Counted from the first letter of the stretch, positions 32,970 through 44,460 are shown. The stretch is DNA of 64,000 nucleotides from Nematopogon swammerdamellus (GCA_946902875.1 OX336351.1:5417142-5481141), one strand, 5' to 3'. The notes: a model not told the origin generated them from the sequence alone. Translations and numbers: made by a program.

Positions 32970-33390
32970 TTTCTTAACTGCGCAGGTAACATAACCCACG
33001 AACTGGACACAGCAGGTAGGAAGACACATCCTATGCTGAAACAATTGAAGGCTTCACTAGTCCAGTCCTATAATATCCATAATGTTTCCTAGTACAGCGA
33101 GCTTAAGGTTATCGAGTATCATTGAAATTAGGTACACGTCTAGAGGTCGGATCACAGACGATTGGTTAGTAACAATAGCATAGATATTATTTTGGGCTCG
33201 ACATATAATAATACATTCACAATTACCTCTATTATTTTTATTTACATTTCATATAGGTACGCATAATATAATTTCATCGTCCTAAATCGTATGAGAACCT
33301 TCCAGACTAGAAAAAATACGAAAAAAAAATTGAGAGAAATTTCCCGAGAATTTTCTTTTGGATGTGTATTTGTATTTAATTATTATCATG
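32970..33390. other. No recognised gene
   Basis: Unassigned AT-rich DNA. Confidence 0.45.
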
Positions 33391-33392
33391 AC

Positions 33393-33560
33393 TTGCCCGC
33401 GGCTCCGCCCGCGGTAAACTCGGTTTAATGGTAAATCTACCTTTTGGGCACAGCCAATTATGCCGGTTATCCATAAAAGAAATTAAACAAAATCAGATAT
33501 TATAACAAACGAACTCTTCTCTTATATTCTCCCTCTCTCTCTCTTTCCACTCCCCCTCCT
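33393..33560 (-). mobile_element. Microsatellite-associated element 3' end (short-array copy)
   Basis: The inverse of 8030-8138: TGCCCGCGGCTCCGCCCGCG, ACTCGGTTTAATGGTAAATC, then TCTCTTATATTCTCCCTCTC. The GA/CT tract is short (about 40 bp). Confidence 0.65.
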
Positions 33561-33660
33561 TTCCCCTCCCTGCCAATCCTCTGCATCTCATAATGCTCCT
33601 CTTTTAAATAACTAAATAGATTCAAACAATAAAAGCAATATTTTTAGGACACCGCCAGGA

Positions 33661-33672
33661 ATCATCATCATC

Positions 33673-33718
<46 letters not shown>

Positions 33719-33795
33719 CCATCATCACCACCATCATCAGCATCATCATCATCACCATCGTCACCATCATCATCATCATCATCATCATCATCATT

Positions 33796-33835
<40 letters not shown>

Positions 33836-33893
33836 CCATCATCACCACCATCATCAGCATCATCATCATCATCATCATCATCACCATCGTCAC

Positions 33894-33947
<54 letters not shown>

Positions 33948-33948
33948 T

Positions 33949-34024
<76 letters not shown>
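33661..34024. repeat. (ATC)n trinucleotide array
   Basis: About 120 triplets, mainly ATC with interspersed ACC, AGC, GTC and ATT. A pattern of interruptions (CACCACCATCATCAGCATC) appears twice, near 33727 and 33842, showing an internal duplication of roughly 115 bp. The 137-codon poly-Met frame on the minus strand is an artefact. Confidence 0.97.
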
Positions 34025-34157
34025 ATACTAATAATAAATCTTTAAGCGATGGTCATGGAGTAAGTTACTTTGTTTTATGAGATACTGCGTTTATAGACAT
34101 GTTTAATACTAAAACTAAATTGAGGATTTTTAGAAATATTTTCTGTATGTATGTATG

Positions 34158-34480
34158 TTTTTTTTTATGGAAACTGACACGGTTGGCTACATCCCCTACA
34201 ACATCCGTGATGTCAGCCCATAACACCGGGTGTACTTGGTGCCACGTCAGTGATTCCCTTCGGTCGTGCCGGCTACACTGAACTGAACGGATAACACAAA
34301 CTATTTACATAGCCGTTTCGACCGACCTTTCATTCAGTGCGGTGGTACCAACCCGGGCGGGTTAAACCCTGCCACCTAGTAATATAAGAAGGGAGTCATA
34401 TCACTTAGTAACCTTTTGTGACATACACGGGAAGAGATGCAGTGGGGCTATTCTTTTAAAGTACCGGCCCCATACGGTAC
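34158..34480 (-). mobile_element. SINE, type C, near full length
   Basis: T-run, ATGGAAACTGACACGGTTGG to GTACCGGCCCCATACGGTAC. All parts present. Confidence 0.88.
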
Positions 34481-34496
34481 ACAGTTATGTTCCTCC

Positions 34497-34580
34497 ATAA
34501 CTCTTAAACCGATCATCTGAATTCAATGAAACTTCGTAAAAGCACATAGCTATACGAGACACAGGATAGGCTCAATAAAT
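34497..34580. repeat. Dispersed repeat segment, also at 12690-12785
   Basis: CCGATCATCTGAATTCAAT and CACAGGATAGGCTCAATAAA match 12700-12775. Confidence 0.6.
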
Positions 34581-34719
34581 GGTTGGGTTGGGCATCAGAA
34601 GCATCAGAAGTGTGTCTGAGGTGAATGTTCAAAATAGGATAGGTTAATTTCTTAGGTTTCTTATAGCTGAAGATATATTAGAACGAAAGGTAAACAAACG
34701 AAACTTACTGAGCGATAAT

Positions 34720-35579
34720 AAAAAACCCGTCAAATTCGAGTCGGACTCGCGCACTGAAGGTTCCGTACCATCGCGTAATTGTTCGGTTTAAATAATAACT
34801 AATAACTCTCTTACTTTAGAGTTTGCACTACAATCACGCCAAGTTTGACGCTTTTATATATTGCCATTTTTACGTCAGAGCAAAAAAGACGTTGATAAAA
34901 TACGTTTCTAGTATGGAGAACTGCCTTAATTTTTTATGTATTCGTACCCCGTACAGTTTTCTAAGCCTACAATGTCTGTCTGTCTGTCCGTCCGTTCGTC
35001 CGTTCGATGAACGGCTTTATCTTTGGAACCGTAATAGCTAGCCGGTTAGAATTTTGACAGAATTTGTGTTATTTTGGCTATAATTTGTGTTATTTTGGCC
35101 CGGTTGGTTAGTCAACTGTTATTAAGCAACGCTGAGCGCGGTCAGTGATTGGATGGGTGACCGCTCGACCGTTGGAGGCTGACCGTGGTTCGGATTCCAC
35201 GTTAAACTGTAGGTCCCTTCCCTTCTTACCTTACTAGGTGGTAGGGTTTATCCCGGCCGGGTTGGTACCACCGCACTGAACGAAACGTCGGTCGAAACGG
35301 CTATGTAAATAGTTCGTGTTTTCCGTCCAGTTTAGTGTAGCCGACATGAAATGAAGGGAAGCACTGACATGGCACCTAGTTCACCCTGTGTTATGGGCTG
35401 ACATCACGGATGTTGTAGGTGATGTAGCCAACCGTGTCAGGTTCCATAAAAAAAAATATAAATCAACAAATAATAAAAAAAAATAAAAAGTGAAAAATTA
35501 TGGGGGTCCCATGCAAGAAACGCATTTTTCCAACGTTGTTTTTTAGTGCGCTAGTTCGACTCGCACTTGGCCGGTTTTA
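34720..35579. mobile_element. TIR element (family T) interrupted by a SINE
   Basis: The left terminus AAAACCCGTCAAATTCGAGT continues with CGGACTCGCGCACTGAAGG. The complement of the right terminus reads AAAACCGGCCAAGTGCGAGT, then CGAACTAGCGCACT. That gives an imperfect TIR of nearly 40 bp. The interior has (GTCT)n/(GTCC)n and TTTGGAACCGTAATAGCTAG. A type A SINE occupies 35100-35457. Fragments of this family are at 18722, 25534, 30850 and 56955. Confidence 0.65.
35100..35457 (+). mobile_element. SINE, type A, 5' truncated
   Basis: Begins in the head at CGGTTGGTTAGTCAACTG. The 5S-like block (TTAAGCAACGCTGAGCGCGG), T-arm, body and CCATAAAAAAAA are present. Its sequence is very close to the copy at 55883, sharing TCAGTGATTGGATGGGTGAC, so both belong to one subfamily. 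Confidence 0.88.
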
Positions 35580-36280
35580 CTTTTTGTTTTGTATACAATT
35601 AAATAATATTTCATGAGTTTATTTTAATTAAATTCGTATTGAAGTGAGTACTTATGCGAAAGCTTGTACATTTTACGTAATTGGCAAATGCCCCGCCGCA
35701 CTATGGTTTATGGGCGGAAATAATTCAAATTTACAAAATTGAATACACGATATCTGCTATAGCATTTTCATATAGTCAGATAACTAGTGCTTACTGAACA
35801 GTATTAATTTTATTTTTAAACTCTTTACACATCGCAGGATAAACGCTCAAAGTTGCTCAATTTATTTGCAGCGTTATTTAAGATTTATGATCAATAAGAA
35901 TTTAATTTTTTGTACATCTTATTAATTATTACACAAATACTTTTATTATTTATTATCGAGTGCCTAAGCATTATCTTCCTTAAAATATAAAAAAAAATTG
36001 TATTCATGAATTCTCCTCTTCCAAAATAAACTTCAAATATATCCCCAAAAAATGTGAAATAAAATACAAACTCCTAGAGCTACAAGTTTAGCTACATTTG
36101 CCTACGTGCTCGGATGCATATTAAAATATACTCTATACCTTCGTCGATCAGATCTATAAATTTCAGCTGCTACTTTTTTGCACTTTGGGAGTAATCGCAC
36201 TTTGAATGCACCAGGTGAGTGATTAGTGAAACTGCGCGCAATCATTGGCGCACATTAGTACCTAATTAACGTCGCTTTAT
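35580..36280. other. AT-rich stretch without recognised genes
   Basis: Nothing assigned. Confidence 0.5.
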
Positions 36281-36290
36281 GAATGGATGT

Positions 36291-36623
36291 ATCGTGTGGG
36301 GCCGGTACTTTAAAAAAATAGCCCCACTGCATCTCTCCCCGTGTATGTCATAAAAGGCGACTAAGGGATATGACTCCCTTCTTATATTACTAGTTGGTAG
36401 GGTTTAACCCGCCCGGGTTGGTAACACCGCACTGAATGAAAGGTCGGTCGAAAAGGCTATGTAAATAGTTTGTGTTTTCCGTCCATTTCAGTGTAGCCGG
36501 CACTACCGAGGGGAGGTACTGACGTGGCACCAAGTTCACCCGGTTTTATGGGCTGACATCATGGATTTTGTAGGTGATGTCATTTGATGTAAGCCAACCG
36601 TGTCAGTTTCCATAAAAAAAAAA
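36291..36623 (+). mobile_element. SINE, type C, with target-site duplication
   Basis: Complete head (ATCGTGTGGGGCCGGTACTT), joint, body and (A)n tail. ATGGATGT flanks both sides (36283-36290 and 36624-36631). This shows that type C is a mobile unit as a whole. Confidence 0.9.
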
Positions 36624-36749
36624 ATGGATGTTGCTAATCTCATTTGGGGTTTCCCCTTCTCATTAATGTAATGATCAATTTATATTACTATCCTTAATTT
36701 TTAATCATTTAATAACCACTTTCCAACTTGTAAACATCTCCTTCACGAA

Positions 36750-37117
36750 ATGGATAGTGTCGCGATCCCCTACTCTGTTTTGTGCAGTGAACTAATCAAG
36801 TGTGATCGTGATTTTCAAAAACTACGACTTTACTTCCAAAATACGTACCCAACTCTAAATGAATCTCAAATTGAAACAGTGGTGAGTGCAGTGCTGAAAC
36901 GTTTTGTGGCTCAATTCAATCAAAGGTGGAACTCAGTATGCAGAACTACAAACGCTATCGGCTTCTTCATTCCAGGAAGTGCAGTAGAATTACGACTAAT
37001 GAAGATGTGATGAACATGATCCTCCTGTCCTCTGATCCTCTAATAACGAGTCTAAGGCCAAAACCAAAGAAGAAAATTGTACCTATTAGAGACGAAGCTA
37101 AACAGCTAATTATTTGA
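36750..37117 (+). pseudogene. Unrecognised ORF with one frameshift
   Basis: The first frame (36750-37010, 86 codons) reads MDSVAIPYSVLCSELIKCDR, LYFQNTYPTL and QIETVVSAVLKRFVAQFN. A second frame (36926-37117, 63 codons) carries on with NEDVMNMILLSSDPLITSL, then a Lys-rich KPKKK stretch, and ends QLII with a stop. The two overlap with a frame change near 36930, as if one ORF of about 120 codons had a single indel. Composition looks protein-like (amphipathic, few repeats). I do not recognise the family; a decayed transposon or retrocopy is possible. Confidence 0.35.
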
Positions 37118-38480
37118 ATTTAAATTCCTTTTTATGCATTACTTTACACTTTTCTATGACTTTTTGATTTGACAAGGCCTCAATTGAGGCCGCTTGATAA
37201 TATTTAAGGAGTTGGTGTTCTTATTATTATCACAATTCCTGCAAATATATTGAGCGGAATTAATTACTAAACCTGCAAATCGTTACTTAATTTTTTTTTA
37301 TGACTTGTTCTGAAAATTGCCAAATTATATTTTGATAATCAATGTGTTTATAAATTACGAAACCAGCAAAAAAAAACATTATCGAAATATGTTAAGTATT
37401 TTAGAAGTTACTGGATTATTTCCGCAGCCCCATACAACTTGAACCAGTGTGCGCCGCCCGCCCAGCGCTCAGCGGCGCGTACCGTCCAAGTGGAGCAATA
37501 ATGACCAGCGAACATGCGAGGCCACGCTAGCCACGCCTCTGTCTACCCTCTACCCGCAACGCCTTTATGATTCAAATTAGTTTGGCACAATTCGTTTAAT
37601 TACCCTCTGTGCGATACACCGTCGACGACCTAGCTGGGAACCTCGAGCTTGCAAGGAAGGGGGTACAGGAGACTACTATAATGCGGCTAACACGATCGGA
37701 AGACGATCCGCGTATATGCAGGCGGGTTAAATAGTCGAGCAGCCAGGTATGGTAACAATGCCGTAGATCCTAAGACTAAATTTGGACAGAGATTTGTATT
37801 TTTTTTTTATTTTTTATGTATGAGTTTAGGTACATAAAAAATAATATTTTTTTTAATACATCAAAGTACTGAGTTAATTTTAAATTAAAAATATGTATGT
37901 CTATGCTGTTTAATGTATTTCGGTTGTAATTTGTTTGATTCTTATTGGTAAGCAATAAGTTTTTTAGGAATAAAATATAGAAATAAAAAAAAATAATTCG
38001 AAAAGTGTAAAAAAAATTGATTTACCATTGATTCTATGAATTTGAAAGTGACCCTTGAGATAATATATCTATTTTCACTTGATCTATTTACCCAAAATTC
38101 CGAAAATTTTATTCAAATAAAAGTTATATCCAAATAAATGATAACTCGATACTAAATTAATTTAATTTAGACATTGGCTTCTTTCTGTTCCACGAAGCTC
38201 AGCGAGGTCAAATTTCTCTTGAAATGTAATTAAATTATTTATAAAGTAATCATTACCATGTTTCATTGTTTCAGTGTTGCTCGTATACCGTGCCCGGGGC
38301 TTGGACGGTTTTGATATACAATCTGTTTCGAATTCGTTGTCGAATATTTTGTTTGAACTTTATTAAATGCCTGGCGAGAGGGCTTTTCAAAATTCAATAT
38401 TGAGTTTAAATCCGAACTATTCTTCAAGCCATATCGAACAGATGTCTTAGCCACAGGCTGTATTAATCAGCTATGCAATC
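37118..38480. other. Mostly AT-rich DNA, one GC-richer patch
   Basis: A GC-richer patch at 37430-37760 (GCGCCGCCCGCCCAGCGCTC) lies in otherwise AT-rich DNA. No gene recognised. Confidence 0.45.
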
Positions 38481-38482
38481 AC

Positions 38483-38685
38483 TTTTTTTTTGACGTGACA
38501 ACGTCTAATAAATTGATGAACACCGGCTGCACACACGAAAAAGTGTCACGTTGTGTCACGTTGCGGCAGTGTTGCCAAACGTAAGGTAATTGCCGTATCG
38601 TAAGGTAATCGAGGCTACGTTTATCACGTAAAACTATCGTCCGTAAACCGACTTTACAGACAACCAATTTTTTTTTTTTGAGTAC
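38483..38685. mobile_element. Fragment of a dispersed repeat (GACAACGTC type)
   Basis: TTTTGACGTGACAACGTCTA, TTGATGAACACCGGCTGCAC and AAAGTGTCACGTTG resemble a repeat I associate with lepidopteran genomes. This rests on memory, and no second copy is in the window. Confidence 0.4.
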
Positions 38686-38904
38686 ATAAGTGACGGAATT
38701 CCTCCTTACCTGTTTATGTTATAAATCTAGTAATTAAGCCATCATGTAATGTTTGCTTATTACAGGTATATACATAAATTTAACAAGTTTAGTAAATTAT
38801 ACAGTTTTTTTTATGGAATTTATTTAGTTTTAAACCCATCGCGCGCCGTAGAGCATAATATATCGGCCCAAAATGGCGAATACAGTTAATCTAACTGTTT
38901 GGTT
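38686..38904. other. No recognised gene
   Basis: AT-rich spacer. Confidence 0.4.
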
Positions 38905-39035
38905 TGTTTTTTATTGAACGCGCGACATGTGGTGCCGAGCCACACATAAAGCGTCTAACGACGCTCATGGACATTCGATCGTATGCGGGTATGTATGCGG
39001 GGGTAGCGAATGCCATGCCCGCCCGACTGTTTAAT
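38905..39035 (-). mobile_element. LINE family J 3' UTR fragment
   Basis: T-rich start, CGCGACATGTGGTGCCGAG, GCGTCTAACGACGCTCATGG and AGCGAATGCCATGCCCGCC. A 13-bp local duplication (GTATGCGGG) is present. Confidence 0.75.
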
Positions 39036-39224
39036 TGACTTTTTCTTGTTTTACATTCGTATCGTTATCACTATCTTATATTTAGTTTTTAATCATCTGT
39101 AGTGACCTATTAGCGGTATATGTATGACCGGTATGTTATTGTTAATTTTGTATTGATCACACTGTTGGTTACTCTTGAATAAATAAAATAAATAAACATA
39201 TATTATGATTCAAGTTTGCTGTAT

Positions 39225-39485
39225 TTAAACGCTCATTCGCATACATGCATACATACCGCACACTCTGTATCCAGACAATCAGGGTGAGCAGAGTAATCCG
39301 TGTTGTACCGCAAGACTCGCATCGAAAATCCCAGCACAACATCGACCACCCTTGGCAAAGTATTATATCAAGATAACTATCCAGCAGCAAGTAAGCCGCG
39401 AAGGCATACCTAACTGTATGACATGGTGGAAGCGAGAGGTGGCTAGCACGGTATCTTGTCCTTATCCCTTAGTTCACAATTGAAA
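39225..39485 (-). mobile_element. Full-type C-family retroposon (inverted)
   Basis: Reading the minus strand: TAAGGGATAAGGACAAGATA, GCCACCTCTCGC, CAGTTAGGTATGC, GATAGTTATCTTGATATAAT and an end with GGATACAGAGTGTGCGGTAT plus GTATGCATGTATG. This is the non-SINE-body version of type C; its tail resembles LINE ends. Confidence 0.65.
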
Positions 39486-39489
39486 AGTA

Positions 39490-39895
39490 AATACGTTAAA
39501 TGTTATTGCGGCGCCATCTAGGAACTAAATCTTGATTGATGTCGCTAACAGATGGCGTTAGAGATCGGCTACCCAGTTGCTTTCTATTTAAAAACTTCCA
39601 AACATCCGCATGTAGCGAGCAGGCCACAGATCCGAGAAATTGTGCCATAGATGAGCCACCAAGAGCGGTTTGTATGGGAGTATTGTTTCGCAAAAGTTTC
39701 TAGCAAACAGCTTAAAGCAATGTCGAATTGTCGACAAAATATGTCAACATTGTTGACATTTGAGGTAAACATATATAAAAAAAAATTTCAAACATCTAAT
39801 ATAACATGAAATATATACGACTGCATTAGTGTAGAGTTTATGAGTGTGTGTGAGGGTGTACGTACATGTGTGTGAGATCGTGTGTTATGCGTAAA
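39490..39895. other. No recognised gene
   Basis: Contains GCGGCGCCATCTAGGAAC and AGATGGCGTTAG, words common in lepidopteran repeats. No assignable gene. Confidence 0.4.
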
Positions 39896-39903
39896 GTAAG
39901 GAT

Positions 39904-40198
39904 CACAGAGCATCAAATGCGCGCGCCGCTCCTCCTAGAGGCGCCCTGAGCGCGATTTCCCTACAGCGCCGTTGAAGCCTGTGGGCGTGGCCTATGACTT
40001 ACATATGTGTGTTGTGCGTGTGCATTTGTTTTGTGCGTGTGCCTAACTTGCTCCTCTTTGTGTGTAGTGTCGATACTAGCACACACACACACACATACGA
40101 AGCGCTAGCAGCACTGCGTGTAGTTTTTGGGTTTCAAATATTATCGCTTAGGGCGTCTCTAGTAGGGGGCGCGCGCGGTAGGTATTTTATGCTCTGTG
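39904..40198. mobile_element. 295-bp MITE with 8-bp target duplication (copy 1)
   Basis: Starts CACAGAGCATCAAATGCGCG and ends TAGGTATTTTATGCTCTGTG. TIRs of about 50 bp include CTAGAGGCGCCCTGAGCGCG and its near complement. GTAAGGAT flanks both sides (39896-39903 and 40199-40206). The length of 295 bp equals that of the copy at 57295. An 8-bp duplication of form nTnnnnAn suggests hAT, with P-type as the alternative. The interior is GT-rich and non-coding. Confidence 0.9.
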
Positions 40199-40321
40199 GT
40201 AAGGATGCATCTAAGGTGTAAGCGAGGGTGTAAGTAAATGTATAAGGTTTGCATGCCAGGTAATAAGGTGTGTAAGGAAGGTGTATATTTGTGAGGAGAT
40301 TATCATAACGTGTTTGTGTAG

Positions 40322-40657
40322 GCGCACCTGGGTGCGGTCAGAACTTCAATGGGTGACCGTTCGACCGTTGAAGGCTGACCGTGGTTCGGATTTCACTTAA
40401 AACTGTAGTGTAGGGTTCCTTCTTACCTTACTAGGTGGTAGAGTTTAACCCGCCCGGCTTGGTTGTTATCACCGCACTGAATGTAAGGTCGGTCGAAGCG
40501 GCTATGTAAATAGTTCGTGTTTACCGTTCAATTCAGTGTAGCCGGCACGACCAAAGAGAAGCAGTGACATGGAACCTGGTTCAACAAAGTGTTATGGGCT
40601 GACATCACGGATGTTATAGGTGATGTAGCCAACCGTGTCAGTTTCCATTTAAAAAAC
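40322..40657 (+). mobile_element. SINE, type A, 5' truncated
   Basis: Begins inside the 5S-like block (GCGCACCTGGGTGCGGTCAG). T-arm, body with a small insertion near GGTTGTTATCACC, and CAGTTTCCATTTAAAAAA. Confidence 0.85.
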
Positions 40658-41198
40658 ATGTTTCCACTTACTGCGGCTGAGCGTCCGTCATGCGATCACG
40701 TGCCAAGTATAAAGTAAGTCAACCGGTACTTACTTACGGTGCGCCGACCACGATTACTTATCCCATATGTTCTGTGTCTACAGCTATTGAAAGTGCGCAA
40801 AGATGTCGTCATCCTCTGCCGTAAGCGGTAACTGTCCGCATAAGGATAGGTATAGTGTAATTTAAATTTTACATCTGTGTCCATTTTGTGTAAATTCGTA
40901 ATGGTGTCATTAGTACCCATTGTTTTTATGTCTATGTAACATTGTAAATGCACTGTGAATGTACCTAAATAAATAATATAAAAATAATGCAGCGACACGG
41001 GAGATCGTCTAGCCATATTTCTCTTATCTGTGGCCCTTACTAATACTTTCAACAACTCGCTTGCCGAGAAGGTTTAATCTTGTCCGCAATATTTTACTCC
41101 AGTGGGTATCTTATGAAAAATCGTGAACAGGCAGTAAATAAAGCTTTAATTTATCGCCTCGCTGTATTATGTTTGAGAAAGTACGGAGTCAATAATTC
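40658..41198. other. Unassigned DNA with a 119-codon minus-strand frame
   Basis: The frame at 40696-41055 (-) has no recognisable domain. On the plus strand the segment ending CCTAAATAAATAATATAAAA looks like a retroelement 3' UTR. Confidence 0.35.
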
Positions 41199-41202
41199 TT
41201 AA

Positions 41203-41734
41203 CCCTTTAACAGGCACGGGTCGAAATCTTGCCACCAACATTGACACATACATTCTCAGCAATGTATAAATCGCAGCAGTATCCAAGCACTTCTTTTGAG
41301 CGCCATCTATTGAATGTAGGGTGGTGGCACACACAGTGCCACTGCCCGTGTAGGGCTGGGAAAGGGTGGCAAGATTCATACCAATGCCCGTGTGTGGCAA
41401 GAATATGGAAATGTGTAATACTTTTGTATATGTTTATTTATCAATATTTTTTGGGTGTTTCTGTTTCTGTTTATATTCATATTCTTTTTTCTGTGTAACG
41501 TAAGGTATTTTTATATCTTTTCAGATGAATAGGGTGGACCGCATTGGCTTACATGTTGCCACCCATTCCCAGTCATACACGGGCAGTGGCAAACTGTTTG
41601 CCACCCCTGAAATTTCTACTGAAAACTATTTTTCAGTATTTCGTTGCAGTAATCATACAAAATAAGTTTAAATACTAAATGTTTAAAAAAAAATATGTTT
41701 GTAACTTTTCCAGTTTTCTCTGCCCTATAAAGGG
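41203..41734. mobile_element. piggyBac-like MITE, 532 bp, TTAA flanks
   Basis: TTAA at 41199-41202 and 41735-41738. Ends CCCTTTAACAGGCA and TGCCCTATAAAGGG are inverted copies with a few mismatches. Sub-terminal inverted blocks TGCCACTGCCCGTGTA (41338) and TACACGGGCAGTGGCA (41577) are exact to 15 or 16 bases. CCC...GGG ends with TTAA targets are the signature of piggyBac. No transposase ORF. Confidence 0.8.
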
Positions 41735-41739
41735 TTAAC

Positions 41740-42650
41740 TTATTTACTAGCCGTGCATGCGGCTCCGCTCGAGATAAATGTAATAGTATATCGGTTTTCA
41801 ATCGGAAATAATCGATTTTCTCTAACTTTGTTCGCTTTCTGCCCTACTGTTCCGCTCATCTGTTCAGCCCCAGAATGCTTCGTGCTTCTGCACGGAACAC
41901 TGGTGGTTGGTCTCGCAGGGGTTCTGGTTTAGCGTTGATTCCCTGGTACTTTTTTCGAAGTATCAAACACGGGAATAATTAGCGAAAGCTGCGAGTGGTG
42001 AGCCACTTAGAGCTCCGTAACCAATGTGGATTAATTGGTAGACATGCGAATAAAGTAGATCGGTATGTCGGTGCAACACACACTTATATTATGTGGATGT
42101 GGGTTGGATTTCTCACGAGTCAAAGACGCTGTAAGTCTTCGAGACCGGTGGATCCCCGGTACACATTAGGTGGTGGTCATATGCACTTTCACGCATATAC
42201 ATAGCTGGTGAAAACAAAAGCTGCGGCTAGAACAAAACGATGTGGCCCTGGGCATAGGCTGTTGTTGGACTCCACTGGCAGTAATGGTTTCATCCCCGGC
42301 TCTCGGCTTCGGTCGGGGGTTCCTTCGGGTGGACGGGTGGTGGCTCGGATCGGCTGGGGAAAGGCTTCAGCCTGTGTTTCCCATGGGATTATTTCGGAAG
42401 AACTGTACAGCTATGGGGCCTCGATTTGGCATACATGATCACTGTACTCGCAAGAGTGCAGGTGTGGACGTCTGGATTTTGTAGCCAGCCTTGCTGGTAT
42501 TTCTGGACGTCTATAAACAAAACGTAAAATTATAAAATGATAGTAAGAAGGTGTTCTGCTCATCTTCGGAAGTCGGTGCACTCCAAGGTTGGGGAACAGA
42601 ACGCCTTTATGAGTCCCTCCAAGGGGGGGGGGGGGGGGGCCTTCCCCCTT
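41740..42650. other. Unassigned DNA, partly GC-rich
   Basis: Two overlapping frames of 76 and 80 codons at 42208-42484 lie in a GC-rich part with TCGGCTTCGGTCGGGGGTTC. No domain recognised. G run at 42626-42640. Confidence 0.35.
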
Positions 42651-42655
42651 ATTAC

Positions 42656-43250
42656 ATCTAGTACATTATTCATCTTAGTACATTGTTACTACGCAGTTGG
42701 AAGTCATAAACGAAACCAAAACAGTGCAGAATGGTGTTCGTCTTAGTTTATTACATTGTTTCTACGCAGTTGGAAGTCATCAATGAAACTAAAACAGTGC
42801 ATAATGGTGTTCATCTTAGTGCATTGTTCCTACGCAGTTGGAAGTCATAAACGAAACTAAAACAGTGCATAAAAGTGTTCATCTTAGTAAATTGGTCCTA
42901 CGCAGTTGGATTGGAAGTCATAAACGAAACTAAAACAGTGCAGAATAGTGTTCATCTAAGTACATTGTTCCTACGCAGTTGGAAGTCATAAACGAAACCA
43001 AAACAGTGCAGAATGGTGTTCATCTTAGTACATTGGCACTACGCAGTTGGAAGTCATAAACGAAACTCTTTACTGGAATACAGTGAAGAATGGTGTTCAT
43101 CTTAGTAAATTGTTCCTACACAGTTGAAAGTCATCAACGAAACTCTTCACTCGAAAACAGCTCAGAATAGCGTTTATCTTAGTACATTGGTCCTACGCAG
43201 TTGGAAGTGAAAACAACAAAACCCTATACTCAAAAGAGTGCACACTTGAT
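42656..43250. repeat. 68-77-bp tandem repeat, eight copies
   Basis: ACGCAGTTGGAAGT (or ACACAGTTGAAAGT) starts at 42691, 42764, 42832, 42900, 42973, 43041, 43118 and 43195, so spacing is 68, 73 or 77 bp. Units also have TTCATCTTAGTACATTG and AAACGAAACTAAAACAGTGC. Length differences come from small insertions in single units. Confidence 0.92.
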
Positions 43251-43565
43251 TGACTTTTATTTTCTTAATTTTCTTCCTTTAATTTTCCTTTTTATTTTCT
43301 AATATAATTTAAGCCTTCGACAAAATGAAGATAAAAATAAATATTCACTCGAAGCAACCTTTCCGCTGAATTGGATATAGGCGGGAATATGTTTTCACTG
43401 TATCCGGGCAATATTCATATTTTTTATTGAAACAATAAGTGGTTGTGCTTTAGCTCAACATATGTAAGTGCTCGCATGGTAGAAATAATCCTTTGAGGTT
43501 GCTCGCGCTGTAAAGGCGAGCTCCCGAATGAGTGTTATTTTGACAGCCTGCTTATACCGTTCAAC
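43251..43565. other. No recognised gene
   Basis: AT-rich spacer after the tandem repeat. Confidence 0.4.
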
Positions 43566-43737
43566 TTTTTTTTTCGTTTATGGAAACTGACACGGTTGGC
43601 TACATCACCTACAACATCCGTGATGTCAGCCCATAACATCGGATGAAATAGGTGCCATGTCAGTGCTTCCCTTCATTTTGCGCCGTCTACACTGAACTGG
43701 ACGGAAAACACGAACTATTTACATAGCCGTTTCGACT
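43566..43737 (-). mobile_element. SINE body (A/C type), 5' truncated
   Basis: T-run, ATGGAAACTGACACGGTTGG to CATAGCCGTTTCGAC. A GC-rich segment with a 20-bp G run (43856-43875) follows. Confidence 0.8.
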
Positions 43738-43954
43738 GAACTTCGCACACGTTTCAATATAGGTACTAATCGCAAAAATAAAACCGGAGCGTGGAGGCAG
43801 CGGGAGCGGATAGGAATGCGGCTTAAACCTATCACAGCCGGCGGTGGTTGTTGCTGGGGGGGGGGGGGGGGGGGGCGGGGATGGTGGCGGAGGTGGGGGA
43901 AAAGGAGCCAATCACAACACACGAACTCTTTTGAACGTCCGAGCTAACAAGTTT

Positions 43955-44090
43955 TTTATTTAAAGCGCGACATATGGCGCGTAGCCACCATAAGATGTCT
44001 AACGACGTCCATGGACATTCAGACGTATGCGGGGGTTGCGAATGCCATGCAGCCCTGACAGGTACCCCTTTGGCTCACACGTTCAAATGT
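43955..44090 (-). mobile_element. LINE family J 3' UTR fragment
   Basis: GCGCGACATATGGCGCGTAG, AAGATGTCTAACGACGTCCA and GCCATGCAGCCCTGACAGG. Confidence 0.75.
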
Positions 44091-44460
44091 CACAAGTTTT
44101 AGACATTTTGCAAACTACGTTACACGGTTACCTCTTCGTTTTCCAGTTTTATTCTTGCGATTAGTTCAATATTGCTTACAGTTTGGTTTACAGTTACTGT
44201 AAACAAGGAAGACAGAGACATTCTGCTGATGCATCTTTGTTTGTCTTAGAAAGCTCTCGGTATGGGCAGTAATTTTGTGAATGAATGTGTAAATGTTAAT
44301 TCATTTCCGCTTCATTTAAAAAAGTGAACTAAAGTGACGTAATTTTCTGAGTGAAGTATATTATGATTCTTTGGTGGTACCTACAGTTGGCGCACGTCGA
44401 CAGCTGTCAACCGTGCTTTTACATTTGTGAAATAAATGTAACACATCTTTGGCAGACGCC
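44091..44460. other. No recognised gene
   Basis: Unassigned spacer. Confidence 0.4.

Noticed and set aside
33612..34025. Poly-methionine open frame of 137 codons
   Set aside because: Translation of (ATG)n on the minus strand of the trinucleotide array.
43687..43922. Pro-rich minus-strand frames
   Set aside because: Produced by a poly-G tract and GC-rich flank next to a SINE.
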